Source: Candidatus Eiseniibacteriota bacterium
GTDB taxonomy: Bacteria; Arandabacterota; Arandabacteria; Arandabacterales; Arandabacteraceae
Direction of reading: 5' to 3'
Assembly (NCBI GenBank): GCA_030592245.1
Contig: JAUVJV010000148.1
Span: 1-6,154, forward strand
Length of the DNA stretch: 6,154 nt
Shown: positions 1 through 5,467 of the stretch, one piece after another
Layout of the letters: each line of letters opens with the position of its first letter
Numbering within the stretch: position 1 is the first letter of the stretch
The notes under the pieces: generated by a model
Database searches by the model: none
What the model was told of the DNA's origin: nothing
The model's input: the letters and a program-made list of their open reading frames with translations, nothing else
Program-made: the position numbers and the translations under genes

Positions 1-1164
1 AATGAGAGGTTATCCCATTATCCCGGTGTGCAGCTCAATTTCTCCCAGCCCATACAGAACATGTTCGATGAACTTCTCTCGGGTGTTAAGACCCAGCTGG
101 CGATCAAGCTCTATGGAGAGGACCTCACCGTTTTGAGGACGACCGCCGAGGAGATCAGGGGCGTGATCGACGGAATCCCGGGGCTCGCGGATCTTTCCGT
201 GGAACAGAGCTATGGCCAGCCGCAGGTCCAGGTGATTGCGGACAGACAGGCCTGCGCCCGTTACGGGGTTGATGTCGCGGACATACTGGAGATCGTGGAA
301 CTTGCCGTGGGTGGAGAAGTGATCGACCAGGTTTACCTCGGGACGCGCCGTTTCGGTATCCATGTCCGTTACCAGGAGGAGTATCGGGATGACCCCGAGG
401 CCTTGAGAAGCCTGCTCGTTCACACGGCGGAGGGTTATCACGTTCCCCTTTCGCAGGTTGCGGATGTTAAGGAGGTCATCGGGCCCATTCAGGTGAACCG
501 TGAGAGGAATCAGCGGCTCTGGACAATCAGCGCAAATGTCAGGGGACGGGATATCGGTGGTGTGGTCTCGGATATCCGGGAGAGGGTAGACGAGCGAATC
601 ACGCTGCCGCCGGGATACTGGCTCGAGTATGGCGGACAGTTTGAGAGCCAGCAGCGTGCGATGAGAAAACTGTCGATAATCGTACCCACCGCCCTTGCAC
701 TGATTTTCCTGATGCTCTATCTGGCGCTGGGATCAGGCAGGTCGGCCACTCTGATTTTCATAAATGTCCCGCTTGCGCTGACCGGTGGCGTCTTCGGCCT
801 GCTGATCGCGGGAGAGTACCTCTCGGTACCGGCATCCGTGGGCTTCATCGCGCTCTTCGGGATCGCTGTCCAGAACGGCCTGGTGCTCGTGACCTATATC
901 AACCAGCTGAGGGAGACGGGAATCGACACCACCGAGGCGGTCATCAATGGAGCGATGCTTCGGCTGCGTCCGGTCTTAATGACCGCGCTTACAACGGTGC
1001 TGGGACTCGTGCCGCTGCTCTTGTCGCGGGGCATGGGCTCAGAGGTTCAGAGGCCATTGGCTGTGGTGGTGGTCTTCGGCATATTGTCGTCGACCGTGCT
1101 GACGCTGTTCCTTATACCGGTTCTCTATGGATGGTTCGCACCGAAACTGGCGGTCGACATATAG
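1..1164 (+). CDS. cusA/czcA: CusA/CzcA-family heavy-metal efflux RND transporter, C-terminal part (5' end outside window)
   Basis: This is the inner-membrane proton/metal antiporter subunit of a tripartite RND pump that expels metal ions through a CusB/CzcB adaptor and an outer-membrane channel. The frame is open from base 1, so the 387 residues seen are roughly the last third of a protein usually about 1,030 long. An NFSQPIQNMFDELLSGV stretch (window residues 13-29) is typical of the family. The C-terminal periplasmic porter region follows, to about residue 220. Five hydrophobic segments come next (about 225-245, 249-271, 276-298, 325-342, 353-379), matching TM8-TM12. The TM10 segment reads FGIAVQNGLVLV; the glutamate of CusA TM10 is replaced by Gln, so it is closer to CzcA-type pumps, although the metal cannot be named. 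A PII-like gene begins 24 nt after the stop and is probably co-transcribed. An internal GTG at 28 is not the real start. Confidence 0.95.
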   Translation, partial: NERLSHYPGVQLNFSQPIQNMFDELLSGVKTQLAIKLYGEDLTVLRTTAEEIRGVIDGIPGLADLSVEQSYGQPQVQVIADRQACARYGVDVADILEIVELAVGGEVIDQVYLGTRRFGIHVRYQEEYRDDPEALRSLLVHTAEGYHVPLSQVADVKEVIGPIQVNRERNQRLWTISANVRGRDIGGVVSDIRERVDERITLPPGYWLEYGGQFESQQRAMRKLSIIVPTALALIFLMLYLALGSGRSATLIFINVPLALTGGVFGLLIAGEYLSVPASVGFIALFGIAVQNGLVLVTYINQLRETGIDTTEAVINGAMLRLRPVLMTALTTVLGLVPLLLSRGMGSEVQRPLAVVVVFGILSSTVLTLFLIPVLYGWFAPKLAVDI

Positions 1165-1188
1165 CCGGTGAGTTAAGAAGGGGGAATG

Positions 1189-1533
1189 ATGAAGAAAGTA
1201 GAAGCATACATAAAGAGTCACCGGCTGAATGAGGTCGTCGAGGCCCTGCACGAGCTCGGAGGCCTCACCGGGTTGACCACCCATGAGATAAGGGGATTCG
1301 GACGCATACACGCGGAGGGTGATGAGCCGGTTCGGATAGTGGATAACACAGTCAACTGGCAGCCTCACGTTAAGCTGGAGGTATTCTGCCACGACGGCCT
1401 GGTGGACGCGGTCGTGGAGGGCATCCTGGATGGCGCGCACACCGGCTTAAGGGCCGATGGCAAGATCTATGTCTCTCCGGTGGATGATGCGGTCCGCATC
1501 AGCACCCGGGAGCGCGGAGAGGACGCGGTGTAA
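1189..1533 (+). CDS. PII-like signalling protein linked to metal RND pump (PII-NG type)
   Basis: A 114-residue protein of the GlnB/PII fold, presumably a cytoplasmic homotrimer. Family marks are the MKKVEAYIK first strand, GFGR at the base of the T-loop, a PHVKLEV strand, the B-loop TGLRADGKIYV and the C-terminal RISTRERGEDAV. The T-loop is divergent. There is no YRGAEY uridylylation motif and no tyrosine in it. The Gln after GFGR and the Lys of PKVK, which contact Mg-ATP and 2-oxoglutarate in GlnB, are Ile and His. Canonical nitrogen sensing is therefore unlikely. A described PII subgroup (PII-NG) is encoded next to CusABC/CzcABC pumps and lacks the PII signatures; this gene fits it. I infer regulation of the upstream pump. 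Two ATGs lie in tandem (1186 and 1189). I chose 1189 because the G-run at 1180-1184 leaves only 1 nt before 1186 and because MKK is the usual PII start. Confidence 0.9.
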   Translation: MKKVEAYIKSHRLNEVVEALHELGGLTGLTTHEIRGFGRIHAEGDEPVRIVDNTVNWQPHVKLEVFCHDGLVDAVVEGILDGAHTGLRADGKIYVSPVDDAVRISTRERGEDAV

Positions 1534-1587
1534 AAAGGGGACAGACACCTAATTCCGCGAACCGGAAGTGGGTGTCTGTCCCCTTTT
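1533..1587. repeat. Palindromic REP-like element / terminator hairpin after the PII gene
   Basis: A perfect 17-bp inverted repeat, AAAAGGGGACAGACACC at 1533-1549 and its complement at 1571-1587. The 21-nt centre holds a second stem, TTCCG (1553-1557) with CGGAA (1563-1567). The left arm starts on the last base of the PII stop codon. As RNA this makes a long hairpin ending in four U, so it could terminate the pump/PII transcript. The A-run on the left arm gives the same on the other strand for 1648-2238. From memory, GGGGACAGACACC palindromes recur as dispersed elements in many environmental bacterial genomes, sometimes near IS200-like (RAYT) transposases. No second copy or transposase is in this window. 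Confidence 0.75.
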
Positions 1588-1618
1588 ATCGGGCTGGCGT
1601 CCCGCCCAGAACCCCGAT
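1588..1618. other. Second hairpin abutting the palindrome, between convergent genes
   Basis: ATCGGG (1588-1593) pairs with CCCGAT (1613-1618), and CTGGCG (1594-1599) pairs with CGCCCAG (1603-1609) with one bulged C. The stem-loop sits directly beside the 1533-1587 palindrome and 30 nt beyond the stop of the minus-strand NTPase gene. It may belong to the same mobile palindrome or be a separate terminator for the NTPase transcript. There is no U-run directly after it on either strand. Confidence 0.4.
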
Positions 1619-1647
1619 AAGCGAAAGGTCATGATACGTACTATCTC

Positions 1648-2238
1648 TTAGCCAGCCTCGCTCCCACCGCCTTCGAACAGGCGAAGCTGGGGTGTGGCGA
1701 GGGGGAGAGTCAGGTATTCGAGGACCTGGCGCAGCCACGTGAGGCGCTGGGGCGAGTCGAGGCGGAGACAGTCCACATCGAAGGACACCACCAGGTCGTC
1801 GATCGTGCGATCGATCTCGGCCTGAAATGTCTCGCTGAGATCTCTCGTTCCATCGAAGCGGGGCGGTTCCCAGATGGGGACCTTGACCAGAAGGGAATAG
1901 GTCGTGAGCCAGTGCGCGATCACGGGTTCCATGACCGCCACCCGCCCCACCTGGTGCACGAGGTAGGCGTAGTTATCTAGCACCGAGCGGTCGCAGATGA
2001 CCGCCCGGTATCTATCTGCCGCTGCTATCTCCCTGGCGATTTGCGTGTGGAGAATCCACGACTGTGCCTCCAGGGTCGTGTCCCGGTTGATGGGCAAAGG
2101 GCACTCGCGGGCCACCTCCTTAACGAAATCGACGGAGAAATCCAGACGCTTGAGGTGAGCAGCGAGATCGTAACAGAGCGTGGTCTTACCCACGCCGTGT
2201 GTTCCAATGAACGCGATCTTGAGCCTTCTATCTTGCAT
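1648..2238 (-). CDS. Small P-loop NTPase, AAA_28/NadR-kinase-like (deoxynucleoside-kinase-like fold)
   Basis: A 196-residue soluble protein. It has a clear Walker A, GTHGVGKT (residues 12-19), right after the first beta strand. A KEVAREC segment (40-46) and a Walker-B-like strand ending in CDRS (82-85) followed by LDNYAYL (87-93) resemble the NadR ribosylnicotinamide-kinase and nucleoside-kinase group grouped in Pfam as AAA_28. An Arg/Asp-rich stretch (127-140) could be the lid. The fold therefore points to a kinase of a small nucleoside-type substrate; the substrate cannot be told. The NadR N-terminal adenylyltransferase domain is absent. The start is supported by GGGAG 5-6 nt upstream on the minus strand. 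The gene lies 155 nt downstream of the lipoprotein gene, so it is more likely a separate unit than a tight operon partner. Confidence 0.8.
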   Translation of the reverse strand: MQDRRLKIAFIGTHGVGKTTLCYDLAAHLKRLDFSVDFVKEVARECPLPINRDTTLEAQSWILHTQIAREIAAADRYRAVICDRSVLDNYAYLVHQVGRVAVMEPVIAHWLTTYSLLVKVPIWEPPRFDGTRDLSETFQAEIDRTIDDLVVSFDVDCLRLDSPQRLTWLRQVLEYLTLPLATPQLRLFEGGGSEAG

Positions 2239-2311
2239 ACGGTCTCCCGGGACCGACTCTAGCAGCCCGCGCCGAATGGGTCAAGCGCCTACAACTGTAA
2301 CATAACGGTGT

Positions 2312-2327
2312 CGGATATTGGCAACAT
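2312..2327 (-). promoter_or_regulatory. 16-bp motif upstream of the NTPase gene (copy 1)
   Basis: On the minus strand this reads ATGTTGCCAATATCCG, 73 nt before the NTPase start codon. It matches the 3494-3509 copy at 15 of 16 bases, in the same orientation. TTGCCA inside it could act as a -35 box, with TATGTT 15 nt further as a poor -10. Equally it could be an operator. The rest of this 155-nt gap (2239-2393) shows nothing else I can name. Confidence 0.45.
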
Positions 2328-2393
2328 GGAAATGTCAGGGTCGGTTGTCACCGGGACCCGCCCTCCCGAAAACTGATCCAGTTTGAACCTCGG

Positions 2394-3437
2394 TTATCTC
2401 GTAGATGTGTACTTGGAGTTGCCGCGGTTCGACTGACAGATTATTACTTTCGTCCCAGTGTCCGTCAGGACAAGGGTTCTGTCTCCCACGCCCGGACTCT
2501 CACCATCGCCGGCCTCTACAAGAACCCTCTCATAGCTGTATATGGGTCCCACTGTGGGGGCATAGATCACGACACCGTAGTCATAGAGTCGACACCACCC
2601 GTAGGGATCACCGGATGGAGTGCGGAATGCAAACGGCCCATACTCTAGGATATAGACGCACTCGAGAGCATTGGGATACACATGTCCGTCCATTCGGATA
2701 TTAGTCATTCTCAGGACCTTGCAGTGCAGGAAGGTGTCATCGGTGAGGGCCGGAATCAGCTGGTGCGTGAACTCGTTCCCGGGAGCGAGGTCCTCCTCGA
2801 GGAATTTCCAGCAGAGATTGGTGTCTATGTAGCAGTATGTCCCGATCCATTCGTCATTCTTCTCCCATATGCCGCCGTGAATGAGGTAGGGACGAGGATC
2901 AATGAACTGTTCCATATTGCTGTAACCGTCAAGGAAATCAGCCCACATGCTCCCGTCCGGCATGCTGCTCCCGTTCGCCTTGATCCGCCCGAGTATGATG
3001 TCCCTTCTCCCCAGGCCTTGATCCTGAGAAACCGCAATGCCCTCAAGGTAGAGGGTGTCCTTAAGTGCCTGCGCCGTCACCCCGGACGGATTGGTGCTAT
3101 CGCCATCAAATCTCATTCGGTACAGGCCTATGTCTATGTTGACATCATCTCCAATGGGATGATTGTCGAGCAGGTCCTCAACATAGTCGAAGGACGGTAC
3201 TGGAGGCACTTCCTCCTCGGTGTCATAAAGCGTGTCACAGAAGCCCCCGCCCCAGCCCCGCAGCGTGTACTCATATTCCCAGAACCTCTGGTCGTCGTTT
3301 GGCCAGATGTTCTCCAGTGTGGGTTTGGGCCAACAGATCTGCGGCGGGCAGGTATTGTCGGAGCAGCCGCCCGCTACCATAAGTGTTACCATCAGGGCAA
3401 GAATCAGAATAGCGAAGAATGACTCGAAACGCCCCAT
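2394..3437 (-). CDS. Predicted lipoprotein of unknown family
   Basis: A 347-residue protein that I do not recognise. Its N-terminus is a lipoprotein signal: a short charged start (MGRFE), a hydrophobic core at about 7-22, and VAGGC with the candidate lipidated Cys at position 25. The -3 residue is Ala rather than the usual Leu, which is acceptable but not ideal. The mature part begins with a Cys- and Pro-rich stretch (C25, C30, C35), then a Trp-rich segment (LENIWPNDDQRFWEYEYTLR, 41-60) and a GWGGG run. The remainder alternates short polar and aromatic stretches, as in a secreted beta-rich protein, with no repeats or catalytic motif visible. The start is well supported by GGGAGG 7 nt upstream. 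It is probably exported and anchored in the outer or inner membrane. A 16-bp motif shared with the NTPase gene lies 56 nt upstream. Confidence 0.8.
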   Translation of the reverse strand: MGRFESFFAILILALMVTLMVAGGCSDNTCPPQICWPKPTLENIWPNDDQRFWEYEYTLRGWGGGFCDTLYDTEEEVPPVPSFDYVEDLLDNHPIGDDVNIDIGLYRMRFDGDSTNPSGVTAQALKDTLYLEGIAVSQDQGLGRRDIILGRIKANGSSMPDGSMWADFLDGYSNMEQFIDPRPYLIHGGIWEKNDEWIGTYCYIDTNLCWKFLEEDLAPGNEFTHQLIPALTDDTFLHCKVLRMTNIRMDGHVYPNALECVYILEYGPFAFRTPSGDPYGWCRLYDYGVVIYAPTVGPIYSYERVLVEAGDGESPGVGDRTLVLTDTGTKVIICQSNRGNSKYTSTR

Positions 3438-3493
3438 CGGCTAACCTCCCGTTCGGATCTTAATCACCTCTACCTCTAAGTTGGGCCGTTTTC

Positions 3494-3509
3494 CGGAGAT
3501 TGGCAACAT
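3494..3509 (-). promoter_or_regulatory. 16-bp motif upstream of the lipoprotein gene (copy 2)
   Basis: On the minus strand this reads ATGTTGCCAATCTCCG, 56 nt before the lipoprotein start. It differs from the copy at 2312-2327 by one base. TTGCCA could be a -35 box, but the -10 candidate 17 nt on (CAACTT) is weak. The same intergenic stretch (3438-3553) otherwise holds only the Shine-Dalgarno sequence of the lipoprotein gene and a short GGGTACCC palindrome (3547-3554). Confidence 0.45.
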
Positions 3510-3553
3510 TCCATCGCCTTCAGAGCTCTCGGCAGGTGATGCGAGGGGGTACC

Positions 3554-4030
3554 CTATCCGAACGTTGCTCCGATCCAATCGCCGACATAGTGGGTTATCA
3601 CAATGACCGCCATGGCGATTCCCACGTGTTCGGTGATCACCTTCCAGGGAGTATTCCCCTGCTTTCGGGCAATTTTCCAGCTTATCAGGGTAAGCATCGT
3701 GAGGCCCCAGACCACGCTCACCAGGATTGCGGTGGAGAGCTCAAACAGGAATACCGGTATCATGAATGTCAGGGCGAGGAAGAGCTTGGATATGAACGTG
3801 GCGATCGTCGATGCCCAGATCTCTCGCTCGGTATGCACATGCTCTGCCTCTTCGGACACGTGGATGCCGAGGGCGTCGGAGAAGGCGTCTGCTATCGCGA
3901 TAGTAAGGATCCCGCCAATGACCGCCAATCTGGAATGGGTTCCGGAATGCAATCCGACCATCAGGCCAAGCGTGGTAATGGCCCCTGAGGTCATGCCAAA
4001 GCTCACACCGGTTCTTATTGAGTCTCTCAT
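3554..4030 (-). CDS. Short VIT1/CCC1-family-like membrane protein
   Basis: A 158-residue polytopic membrane protein. The N-terminal part resembles the conserved half of vacuolar iron transporter (VIT1/CCC1) relatives: FGMTSGAITTLGLMVGLHSGT (11-31), then GGILTIAIADAFSDALGIHVSEE (39-61). I see about five hydrophobic segments (11-28, 33-55, 76-96, 98-118, 133-154). D48, S51 and D52 lie in a membrane segment. An acidic/His loop (H57, E60, E61, E63, H64, H66, E68, E70) could bind a metal ion. The family moves Fe2+/Mn2+ across membranes, usually with longer proteins; here transport is inferred only from similarity. No clear Shine-Dalgarno precedes the ATG at 4028-4030, so the exact start is less sure. 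It is divergent from the outer-membrane protein gene, with 105 nt between them, and lies 116 nt upstream of the lipoprotein gene. Confidence 0.8.
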   Translation of the reverse strand: MRDSIRTGVSFGMTSGAITTLGLMVGLHSGTHSRLAVIGGILTIAIADAFSDALGIHVSEEAEHVHTEREIWASTIATFISKLFLALTFMIPVFLFELSTAILVSVVWGLTMLTLISWKIARKQGNTPWKVITEHVGIAMAVIVITHYVGDWIGATFG

Positions 4031-4135
4031 ACTGAACGATTCTAATCGGATGGGCCGCGGTCGGCAAGTGGGATTAGCATGTGTGAGTTGGACGGGCCAT
4101 TCTGTTTTGGTTAGATTGAGGGACGGAGGCTCAGC
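4031..4135. promoter_or_regulatory. Divergent intergenic region with outward promoters inferred
   Basis: These 105 nt separate the divergent VIT-like and outer-membrane protein genes, so both promoters, or at least their upstream control sites, should lie here. The only strong local signal is GGAGG at 4125-4129, the ribosome-binding site of the plus-strand gene. TCTAATC (4041-4047) and GATTAG (4073-4078) form a weak spaced inverted repeat. No convincing -35/-10 pair was seen. Confidence 0.4.
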
Positions 4136-5218
4136 ATGCTGAAGAGATTTTCCATGCCGAAGCGGTTGGCCATGACATTGCTTGTCTGCATGGGTGTAGC
4201 GCTTGCCGGCGCTTCACCCGGTATATGCAAGCATGGGGACCGGCCGGTCGGGCCACATTCCGGTAGGCAGACAGGCGCAAGGGGCGAGGCCCTCGGTGGG
4301 GGAGGTGTTGCCCTTACAGGTGACATCCTGAGCAGCTTCTATAACCCGGCCGGCATCTATGGCGGAACCGGCCTGTCCCTTGCCACCTCCTTTGGTGATG
4401 CAAGCCAGCTGCCGGGATACGGAGACTACAGGTTGCTGGGAGCGGGCATTCCGGTGAAGGACTGGGGAGTCATAGGATTCACCTGGTATGGGTTTGATTA
4501 TGAGTATGCGCTGGATCAGTCTGGACCGGATGATGAGGTCTATTCCGAGAAGGCATCGGTCTATACGCTTACCTTTGCGGGTGAGCCCATCGAGGATCTT
4601 TATGTGGGCGCCAATCTCAATATGCTCAGACAGGCGATTTCCGGCCAGGCCGAGACGGCGCTCTGGCCGGATATTGGTTTGATCAAACTGTTTCAGCTTC
4701 CGGGAGAAGTAACGGTCAGGCACCGGATCATCCTTGGGAGCAGTCTGGCCAACCTGACCCGCTCGTCCATCGACGTCCCGGAGGGAAGTGAGGAGCTCCC
4801 GGCGACTTTCCGGATCGGCGCGTCCTACTCCATATCCTATGCCCACCGGTCCTGGATGAACCGGGCGCGGCTGTTCAATGTCCTGGTCCATTTTGAATAC
4901 CGCGATCTGCTTAATCTGAGCTATGGGGATGGTCCGAGGTTTGGCGGTGAATTGACGCTTCTGGAGATGCTCTCTGCGCGCGTGGGTTACTACTTCGAGG
5001 ATACGGGTGATTACGAGGATGAAATATGCCTGGAGGTGCTCGAGCGATCCACTTTTGGCCTGGGTCTTGCTTTGCCTGTCTATAGATTGACAGGTGGAAG
5101 CGTGCCTCTCCGGGCAACCCTCGACTGGGCCAATGTTGAAGTTCAGCCCTATCTCATCGAGTCGGGTCTCCCGGACACGTATTCCTCATGGACCGTGGCC
5201 ATAGACTGGTACTATTGA
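4136..5218 (+). CDS. Outer-membrane beta-barrel protein, PorV/PorQ-like
   Basis: A 360-residue protein with a Sec signal (MLKRFSMPKRLAMTLLVCMG then VALAGA, cleavage near residue 26). It is followed by GARGEALGGGGVALTGDILS with SFYNPAG (47-73), the N-terminal signature of PorV/PorQ and FadL-like barrels. The rest shows alternating hydrophobic/aromatic strands separated by acidic loops, and ends in WTVAIDWYY, a good C-terminal beta-signal for BAM insertion. PorV-type proteins assist type IX secretion in Bacteroidetes, but related barrels of unknown role are common elsewhere. No T9SS sorting gene is visible here, so that role is not claimed. The start is fixed by GGAGG with a 6-nt spacer; M7 is an alternative without a good site. 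The barrel family is a sound call; the function is open. Confidence 0.85.
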   Translation: MLKRFSMPKRLAMTLLVCMGVALAGASPGICKHGDRPVGPHSGRQTGARGEALGGGGVALTGDILSSFYNPAGIYGGTGLSLATSFGDASQLPGYGDYRLLGAGIPVKDWGVIGFTWYGFDYEYALDQSGPDDEVYSEKASVYTLTFAGEPIEDLYVGANLNMLRQAISGQAETALWPDIGLIKLFQLPGEVTVRHRIILGSSLANLTRSSIDVPEGSEELPATFRIGASYSISYAHRSWMNRARLFNVLVHFEYRDLLNLSYGDGPRFGGELTLLEMLSARVGYYFEDTGDYEDEICLEVLERSTFGLGLALPVYRLTGGSVPLRATLDWANVEVQPYLIESGLPDTYSSWTVAIDWYY

Positions 5219-5232
5219 CCCGCGGCCCTGCC

Positions 5233-5272
5233 GGCAAGTGCAAATGTGAGTGCTAGCGCCTTGCACTTTGCC
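5233..5272 (+). terminator. Hairpin downstream of the outer-membrane protein gene
   Basis: GGCAAGTGCAA (5233-5243) pairs with TTGCACTTTGCC (5261-5272), with one bulged T at 5269, around a 17-nt loop that contains GCTAGC. It begins 14 nt after the stop codon. There is no U-run after it (CCGCTTTCC), so intrinsic termination would be weak; mRNA 3'-end stabilisation is the alternative. Confidence 0.5.
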
Positions 5273-5280
5273 CGCTTTCC

Positions 5281-5313
5281 TGACAGCGGCCGGGTTTAAA
5301 CCCCGGCGTGTCA
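5281..5313. other. Inverted repeat with palindromic TTTAAA centre
   Basis: TGACA (5281-5285) pairs with TGTCA (5309-5313). Inside, GCCGGG (5289-5294) pairs with CCCCGGC (5301-5307) around TTTAAA, with one extra C. The two-fold symmetry and its place about 150 nt upstream of the next gene's start fit an operator or a second hairpin of a terminator. An AT-rich stretch (5327-5338) follows and could hold the -10 of the next gene, but no good -35 partner was found. Confidence 0.4.
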
Positions 5314-5339
5314 AAACAGGTGAAGGTTAAATTTATTTG

Positions 5340-5463
5340 AAAGGAGGTGAGTTGCTTAGCGGCACATGACCTTCGCTATAGAACGAAGAGGATGCAACGA
5401 CAACAGACCTTGGAACCGGCAGGCGCCCTGCCGGCCCGGGCATGGTTTAAGAGGGAGTGTGTT
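5340..5463 (+). promoter_or_regulatory. Structured 5' leader of the small secreted protein gene
   Basis: About 124 nt. It opens with AAGGAGGTGA (5341-5350), ten bases perfectly complementary to the usual 16S rRNA 3' end, yet over 110 nt from the gene's start codon. GTTGC (5351-5355) can pair with GCAAC (5394-5398), enclosing a CTTCG (5371-5375)/CGAAG (5384-5388) hairpin. A perfect 8-bp stem with a 3-nt loop follows (5416-5434, CCGGCAGG/CCTGCCGG). The gene's own ribosome-binding site, GGGAG (5453-5457), comes last. The arrangement suggests a cis-regulatory leader, but it matches no riboswitch class I know. Confidence 0.45.
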
Positions 5464-5467
5464 ATGA
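5366..5467 (+). CDS. Possible 33-residue leader peptide (uncertain)
   Basis: ATG at 5366 opens a 33-codon frame starting MTFAIERRGCNDNRPWNRQ. It stops with TGA at 5465-5467, overlapping the ATG of the next gene in the ATGA arrangement typical of translational coupling. A further tiny frame, TTG CTT AGC GGC ACA TGA (5352-5369), lies 4 nt after the GGAGG core and ends in an ATGA overlap with this ATG. The peptide is Arg-rich and resembles nothing I know. Its ATG is 18 nt from the GGAGG core, too far for direct initiation, so translation would rely on coupling. It may be a chance frame. Confidence 0.25.
   Translation: MTFAIERRGCNDNRPWNRQAPCRPGHGLRGSVL

Noticed and set aside
1039..1440. A 133-codon minus-strand open frame
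   Set aside because: It covers the end of the RND gene and most of the PII gene, both well supported on the plus strand.
2682..3422. A 246-codon open frame on the plus strand
   Set aside because: It lies antisense inside the lipoprotein gene, which has a signal peptide, lipobox and a GGGAGG site. The plus-strand frame has no ribosome-binding site or recognisable motif.
3450..3564. 9-bp inverted repeat CGTTCGGAT / ATCCGAACG
   Set aside because: The arms are 97 nt apart and one lies at the end of a coding region; likely chance.
4088..4116. TTGGAC-17-TTAGAT as promoter of the outer-membrane protein gene
   Set aside because: Each box matches only about half the consensus, and transcription would start on top of the ribosome-binding site.
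3500..4142. Two long plus-strand open frames
   Set aside because: Both run antisense through the VIT-like gene, whose membrane segments and family motifs are clear.
4214..4891. A 225-codon minus-strand open frame
   Set aside because: Antisense to the outer-membrane barrel gene, which has the family signature and a good start; the shadow frame is Arg/Pro/Ile-mixed with no domain.
5226..5435. 10-nt direct repeat CCCTGCCGGC at 5226 and 5426
   Set aside because: Short, GC-only and each copy is part of a different local hairpin; expected by chance in GC-rich sequence.
5347..5463. GTG start at 5347 for the small secreted protein
   Set aside because: The GTG lies within the Shine-Dalgarno sequence itself and would place 39 residues before a clean signal peptide; ATG 5464 has its own GGGAG site.
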